From Rhodospirillaceae bacterium (lineage in GTDB: Bacteria > Pseudomonadota > Alphaproteobacteria > Rhodospirillales > Magnetovibrionaceae), in contig NVSZ01000027.1 in the NCBI GenBank assembly GCA_002732845.1, positions 5,276-17,151 on the forward strand: DNA of 11,876 nt. Direction: 5' to 3'. The notes below the pieces were generated by a model. That model saw only the letters and a program-made list of their open reading frames with translations. It did not search any database and was not told the DNA's origin. This document shows, piece after piece, positions 8,290 through 11,876 of the stretch (position 1 is its first letter; each line of letters starts with the position of its first letter). Made by a program: the position numbers and the translations under genes.

Positions 8290-9099
8290 ATGAAAAAAAT
8301 ATCGCTGATTATGCTCAGCTTTTTTATTCTCACCGGGTTCAAAGCATCTCTGGCGCAAACCGAATATGGTCAAGGCAATCTTATCGTTGCGCCCTCGGTC
8401 GATGAAAAATATAGAAAATATTTAAATTTAGCTGAACCCTTGGCCTTTTCCATTTCCATCGATGGCAAGGTCAGCAGCGGGTCTTTTTGTCAGCAACCGG
8501 GAACCTGTAAAGATATCAACGGCCCAAAGATCGCCCTTGATCGGTGCAATGCATCATCCACAAGCGGAGCCCCCTGCAAACTGTTCGCCATTGAACGCGA
8601 TGTGATTTGGTCTGGGCGCATCAGTTTAAAAAGTGATGTGGGAACGGGTCCGATTAACTTGGCCGCAGCGGTCGAAGAAAAGTTTCAAAAATACTTAAGC
8701 CTTGATGAACCTTTGGCGTTTGCCGTTTCCACCGATGGCAAACGATCCAGCGGATCATTCTGTCAACAACCCGGCACCTGTGAAGATGTTGACGGTCCGG
8801 GCCTAGCATTAGAACGTTGTCATGCCACGGGTGGGCCTAAAGGTTCCCCGTGTAAAATCTTTGCCATTGAAAAAGACATTGTTTGGGACGGGGCCGTGAC
8901 ATTAGCCGACCCCACAGCAAAACCAATGAGCCTGAAAAACATCTTGGCTCCGCCAAGTCCACAGCCTATTGCTCAGCCTGTTGCCGAGGTTCCAAGCCAG
9001 CCGATATCTCAGACAACAACGCCAGCCCGCGTCCGCTCTTCAAAAGCCTTCCGTGATTTAGAAGAAGACATCCGCAGGTCCCAACCTCCTGCTCAATAA
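8290..9099 (+). CDS. Secreted protein with two copies of a four-cysteine domain
   Basis: The 269-residue product has a clear Sec signal peptide (cleavage after SLA, residue 22) and no lipobox. The mature part is two tandem copies of one domain, residues about 36-113 and 127-205, roughly 60% identical by eye. Each carries four cysteines (67, 73, 86, 96; 158, 164, 177, 188) in the pattern FCQQPGTC, then ALxRC, then PCKxFAIExDxxW, which suggests disulfide-bonded periplasmic modules. A Pro/Gln/Ala-rich tail follows (about 220-250) and a charged end (FRDLEEDIRR). I do not know a named function; short ALxRC...CKLFAI...W motifs occur in uncharacterised alphaproteobacterial proteins as far as I recall. 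It starts 5 bp after the TPR lipoprotein gene, with GGAACGGG upstream, and probably works with it in the envelope. Confidence 0.85.
   Translation: MKKISLIMLSFFILTGFKASLAQTEYGQGNLIVAPSVDEKYRKYLNLAEPLAFSISIDGKVSSGSFCQQPGTCKDINGPKIALDRCNASSTSGAPCKLFAIERDVIWSGRISLKSDVGTGPINLAAAVEEKFQKYLSLDEPLAFAVSTDGKRSSGSFCQQPGTCEDVDGPGLALERCHATGGPKGSPCKIFAIEKDIVWDGAVTLADPTAKPMSLKNILAPPSPQPIAQPVAEVPSQPISQTTTPARVRSSKAFRDLEEDIRRSQPPAQ
8395..8628 (+). repeat. Four-cysteine domain, copy 1
   Basis: First of two tandem coding repeats inside the secreted protein (residues 36-113). It matches copy 2 at about 48 of 78 residues by eye; SSGSFCQQPGTC and EPLAF are identical in both. The DNA has diverged more than the protein, including at third codon positions, which suggests an old duplication held by selection. 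Confidence 0.85.
8668..8904 (+). repeat. Four-cysteine domain, copy 2
   Basis: Second copy (residues 127-205), one residue longer than copy 1 in the loop between the third and fourth cysteine. All four cysteines and the terminal DxxW are retained. Confidence 0.85.
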
Positions 9100-9114
9100 A
9101 ACATCGTGACATCC

Positions 9115-9150
9115 CTCTTCTTTTCTCGCTAAGGTCAAAGAAAAAAGGAG
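9115..9150 (+). promoter_or_regulatory. Possible hairpin hiding the ribosome binding site of the DJ-1-family gene
   Basis: ctcttcttttc (9115-9125) can pair with gaaaaaaggag (9140-9150) with one mismatch and one G-U pair. The second arm contains the GGAG used by the gene at 9156, so the fold would mask it. The stem is mostly A-T and the loop is 14 bases, so stability is modest. Confidence 0.25.
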
Positions 9151-9155
9151 ATGGC

Positions 9156-9752
9156 ATGACGAAAACTGTTGGTATCTTTGTCTTTGATGACATTGAAGTT
9201 CTGGATCTTGGTGGACCGTTCGAGGTTTTTTCGGTGGCCAATCGCGTGGTCACGCGCTCTGGAAAAGAAACACCCTTTAACGTCATCACCATCAGTTCAG
9301 GTGCTGAACAAATTACCGCACGCGGCAATTATCAGTTTGTTCCTTCGCATACTTTCGCCAATGCGCCCTTTGTCGATATCCTGATTGTCCCCGGCGGGGT
9401 CGTCGATCAAGAATGCAAAAAAACAGACGTGGTGAACTGGATTGCCAAGACCAATGAAAAAACGGAACTCTCCGCATCGGTCTGTACCGGAGCATTCCTG
9501 TTGGCCGAAGCGGGTTTATTGAACGGCCTGAACGTCACCACTCACTGGGAAGACTGTGATGATTTGGAACACCATTACCCAGAGCTCACCGTGGTGCGCA
9601 ATCAGCCGTGGGTGGACGAAGGCAACATCGTCACCTCAGCCGGAATTTCCGCTGGCATCAGTATGTCGCTGCACCTTGTCCAGCGTTTGATCAATAAAGA
9701 AACAGCCATCACCGTGGCGCGGCAAATGGAATACGACTGGCAAGCAGACTAG
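9156..9752 (+). CDS. DJ-1/PfpI family protein, isonitrile hydratase-like
   Basis: The 198-residue cytoplasmic protein is one DJ-1/PfpI (class I glutamine amidotransferase-like) domain. It shows the N-terminal LDLGGPFEVF with Asp17 and Glu23, the IVPGG strand, and the nucleophile elbow SASVCTGAFLLAEAGLL with Cys110-Thr111, followed by TTHW. An Asp near 17 together with a Cys-Thr pair is what isonitrile hydratases use to turn isonitriles into N-substituted formamides. The same domain also forms the sensor half of AraC-type regulators, but no DNA-binding part follows here. Substrate is therefore uncertain. GGAG lies 5 bases before the ATG. It is 56 bp after the two-gene envelope operon and may be read from the same or its own promoter. 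Confidence 0.88.
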   Translation: MTKTVGIFVFDDIEVLDLGGPFEVFSVANRVVTRSGKETPFNVITISSGAEQITARGNYQFVPSHTFANAPFVDILIVPGGVVDQECKKTDVVNWIAKTNEKTELSASVCTGAFLLAEAGLLNGLNVTTHWEDCDDLEHHYPELTVVRNQPWVDEGNIVTSAGISAGISMSLHLVQRLINKETAITVARQMEYDWQAD

Positions 9753-9830
9753 ACATTCTTTGCGATGCAGCGGTGACGCACAGCCTGTTGCACAGCCAGC
9801 CGTTGCGCACCCATACAAAAGGTCGAAGAA
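9753..9830. other. Gap between the DJ-1-family and muramidase genes
   Basis: This 78-bp gap has no clear terminator or promoter. It holds two copies of gcacagcc (9778-9785 and 9790-9797). Read from 9781 it would encode QPVAQPAVAHPYKRSKN before a stop, similar to the QPIAQPVAE tail of the secreted protein at 8290-9099; this may be chance. Confidence 0.3.
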
Positions 9831-11153
9831 TTGTTAGGACAATCTGCCAACCTTGATTTATCCAAAACGGATGGGCCAACGATTAAGGCCTTGGAAAAAC
9901 GGCCCTCGGTTTCAAGCCCACGAAACATCACGCTTTCCCGTGTGAATTTAGAACAAAGGCCTTTAATTCCTGATGAAGCCATAAGTTCAAATGCACGTAC
10001 GGTTGCGGCCATGCGGAAAACGACTGATCACTCCCAAATAACCAAAATACTAAAAACCGCCCTTGATGATGGTGGTGTACAAGGTCGAGCCGAAGTTGAG
10101 GACTTAATTCATCAATTTGGTCAATATGAACCCAAAGCGGCGGCGGACCTGACAGCTAAGCTTGATCTTGGCCGTGATCCTATAGATGGCGGGCAAAGCC
10201 GTACCTTCAAATTAGATATGAATGATTATAGGCAACCGCCTTCGACCATGGAATCAAAGCCCCGTCAAATCATCGATGGAAATACGTTACATACACTGGA
10301 ACCCGGTGAAATGCTCCCCGGTGATGCCCTCAACATGGTTGATAATGATCAAGACGGATCAGACAGCGACAATGCTGACGGGGCGGATGACAATGCAGAT
10401 GAAGACACGGGTGATCAAACAGATGAACAAACCAACGAAACTTCTGAAGAGTCCACAGAATCCGCAACCCTATCGAAAACTAAGGATGCCAGAAAATCTG
10501 GCAACGCGACCGATGCGGCCAAAACCTCAAAAGAAGATCTCATAACGCCATTATGGGATACGGTTGATCGGAAGTTTATTGAAGACCGCGAAGATTTTAA
10601 AACCGATATGTATGCGCTCGAAAAAGACAAACAACCCGATGTCAAAAGTGGCCCCACCATCGGCGCGGGCGTTGATCTTGGACAAATGAATAAATATGAT
10701 CTCAAGGACTTGGTGGATAACCACGGACTCAGCAAAGACACGGCGGATAAGGTTGCCCCCTATCTTGGCAAAAAGGGACAAGATGCCACCACCTTTACAA
10801 AAGACAATCCTTTAACTTTATCCAACACAGAGGCCCGTGAACTCACCGACGCCAAATATGATAAAATTGGCAAAGATTTAGAAAAAAATTATGACCGGGA
10901 CATGAAAGCCAAGGGCAGCTCCAAACGTTTCCGCGATTTAGACAAAGACACAAAAACCATCGCCCTCAGCCTTGCCATTAATTTGGGTCCCAACCTTGGC
11001 CGTGAAAATGCTGCCCCAAGATCCTGGAGCCTTTTACTCAACGACGACAAAGCTGGCTTGATCAATGAGCTGAACAATTTTGGGGGCAATAGCAATCTCC
11101 CACGCCGAAAATTAGAAGCCGACTATTTGGCTGGAAAATATCCCCGTTCCTAA
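9831..11153 (+). CDS. Acidic-linker protein with C-terminal pesticin/T4-lysozyme-like muramidase domain
   Basis: The 440-residue product has three parts. Residues 1-170 are an unrecognised polar region with no signal peptide or membrane segment. Residues about 171-212 are an Asp/Glu-rich linker (for example DNADEDTGDQTDEQTNETSE). Residues about 238-440 resemble the pesticin-type lysozyme fold: catalytic-glutamate candidate Glu254 in FIEDREDF, then SGPTIGAGVDLGQ with Thr276, then KVAPYLGKKGQDA, LTLSNTEA and ALSLAINLGP. Such domains cut the glycan strands of peptidoglycan. The usual E-G after the catalytic site reads E-D here. The start is a TTG with AAAAGG 8 bases upstream; the first in-frame ATG is codon 61 and would drop coding-like sequence. 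How it would reach the wall is unclear: lysis helper, secreted effector or bacteriocin are all possible. Confidence 0.72.
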   Translation: MLGQSANLDLSKTDGPTIKALEKRPSVSSPRNITLSRVNLEQRPLIPDEAISSNARTVAAMRKTTDHSQITKILKTALDDGGVQGRAEVEDLIHQFGQYEPKAAADLTAKLDLGRDPIDGGQSRTFKLDMNDYRQPPSTMESKPRQIIDGNTLHTLEPGEMLPGDALNMVDNDQDGSDSDNADGADDNADEDTGDQTDEQTNETSEESTESATLSKTKDARKSGNATDAAKTSKEDLITPLWDTVDRKFIEDREDFKTDMYALEKDKQPDVKSGPTIGAGVDLGQMNKYDLKDLVDNHGLSKDTADKVAPYLGKKGQDATTFTKDNPLTLSNTEARELTDAKYDKIGKDLEKNYDRDMKAKGSSKRFRDLDKDTKTIALSLAINLGPNLGRENAAPRSWSLLLNDDKAGLINELNNFGGNSNLPRRKLEADYLAGKYPRS

Positions 11154-11166
11154 GCATCGCGAATAT

Positions 11167-11209
11167 CGTACAGACTGTGTTGCTATTTGTTTTCAACACA
11201 GTCTGTACG
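11167..11209. terminator. 16-bp perfect inverted repeat between convergent genes
   Basis: cgtacagactgtgttg (11167-11182) is followed after 11 bases by its exact reverse complement (11194-11209). It starts 13 bp after the muramidase stop. The right arm lies inside the last codons of the leftward lipoprotein gene, and the loop contains that gene's stop. Strong stem and convergent placement suit a bidirectional terminator, but neither side has a real U-run. Confidence 0.65.
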
Positions 11210-11638
11210 TATTAAATCATCTTTATAAGGGCCGACCCAATATCCGGTTTTAGGATCAAATGATACTGGAAACACTTCACTGGTGTAATAAGTCCCCACT
11301 TTAAAATCATCTATGAACCAGATACCGTCTGGCTCAATTCTTAATGTATAATATCCGATTTCCGTTTCTATATCCAATCCATGCTCATGAATATCCACAA
11401 TTGAATTTTCGAGATCATCCCACTGCATAATATCGAAAAACGTATTTCCACAGCCTACCTTCAACCCAGGACCAATACTGCTCCCTATAGAACGGAGGTT
11501 TAATTTATAAAATAACTCCCCCCCTGTAAGAAGAGGCTCAGAAATGCGGGTGTTCGTACAGGCGGCCATCGTTTGCACGATAAAAGCGGATATTGCCATC
11601 GCCATTAATGTTTTCATTTTATTTTTCACGATATCCAT
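11183..11638 (-). CDS. Small predicted lipoprotein, function unknown
   Basis: The 151-residue product has a basic N-terminal tail, a hydrophobic stretch and a lipobox MAAC (Cys27 from this start, Cys20 if translation begins at the internal ATG AAA ACA). The mature 125 residues are mostly beta-like with many aromatics (LRIEPDGIWFIDDFKVGTYY, TGYWVGPYKDD) and two further cysteines, in VGCGN and TDCVENK, that could form a disulfide. I recognise no family. The ATG at 11636-11638 is chosen over the adjacent GTG, with GAG about 9 bases upstream. The gene lies 18 bp after the stop of the gene entering from the right and is convergent with the muramidase gene. Periplasmic immunity to that enzyme is a guess from position only; an ordinary orphan lipoprotein is equally possible. 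Confidence 0.75.
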   Translation of the reverse strand: MDIVKNKMKTLMAMAISAFIVQTMAACTNTRISEPLLTGGELFYKLNLRSIGSSIGPGLKVGCGNTFFDIMQWDDLENSIVDIHEHGLDIETEIGYYTLRIEPDGIWFIDDFKVGTYYTSEVFPVSFDPKTGYWVGPYKDDLIRTDCVENK

Positions 11639-11656
11639 CACTCACTCAAACCTTAA

Positions 11657-11876
11657 TCACTTCTCGCAACTGACCGCATAAACGGACAGTGGGGGAGAAA
11701 TCTTGGGTATTTGTTTTTCAGGGTTTGTATAATACTTGTTTAGAAGATAATCCCATGCCCAATCCAAAGTTTCACGGGCGGCAACGTCCGCGAAACGATG
11801 GGTGGCGTCCGGATCGACAAAAACACTGATCAAACCCGAATTGATATGCGGATTTTCATCTCCCAATCGTCCACCC
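11657..11876 (-). CDS. C-terminal part of an unrecognised protein, cut by the right edge
   Basis: A leftward frame stays open from the right edge to a TGA at 11657-11659, giving 72 codons. It reads GDENPHINSGLISVFVDPDA, then THRFADVAARETLDWAWDYLL and ends SPPLSVYAVSCEK. Composition looks like a soluble globular domain with one helix-rich stretch; I do not recognise the family. A TTG at 11864-11866 could be called a start, but the frame continues upstream without a stop, so a truncated longer gene is more likely. It is 18 bp before the small lipoprotein gene and on the same strand, so the two may share a transcript. Confidence 0.6.
   Translation of the reverse strand, partial: GGRLGDENPHINSGLISVFVDPDATHRFADVAARETLDWAWDYLLNKYYTNPEKQIPKISPPLSVYAVSCEK

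Noticed and set aside
9831..11153. Prophage remnant with endolysin
   Set aside because: No holin, spanin, integrase, structural genes or attachment-site repeats are visible around it; the domain architecture is not that of a simple endolysin.

Overview
The window looks like chromosome of an alphaproteobacterium, probably Rhodospirillales-like. The basis is the mreB-mreC-mreD-mrdA cell-shape cluster next to leuA, the style of the proteins and the moderate base composition. This assignment is by recognition, not by a search. I see no rRNA, tRNA, CRISPR array, transposase or phage structural gene.

The left 6.8 kb is transcribed entirely leftward. In transcription order it holds a Tat-exported FAD-dependent amine dehydrogenase resembling spermidine dehydrogenase, a leuA leader region, leuA (2-isopropylmalate synthase), a clear intrinsic terminator, mreB, a 13-bp hairpin that partly separates mreB from the rest, then mreC, mreD and the first 79 codons of mrdA (PBP2), which runs off the left edge. 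MreB, MreC, MreD and PBP2 form the elongation machinery that guides side-wall peptidoglycan synthesis. The leuA leader carries a 52-codon ORF ending in a leucine cluster. The ORF runs into a long hairpin that pairs fully only on the leuA sense strand, so it is a candidate leucine-responsive attenuator.

The middle (6890-11153) is transcribed rightward. A lipoprotein with a GNA1162/CsgG-like front half and C-terminal TPR repeats lies 5 bp from a secreted protein built of two copies of a four-cysteine domain; these two probably form an operon and could act together at the envelope. Then come a DJ-1/PfpI-family protein resembling isonitrile hydratase, and a 440-residue protein with a very acidic linker and a C-terminal pesticin/T4-lysozyme-like muramidase domain but no signal peptide.

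The right end (11183-11876) is leftward again: an unrecognised small lipoprotein, convergent to the muramidase gene, with a 16-bp perfect inverted repeat over the junction, and the tail of an unrecognised gene that enters from beyond the right edge. The muramidase and the lipoprotein could be a toxin/immunity-like pair, but this rests on position and compartment only.
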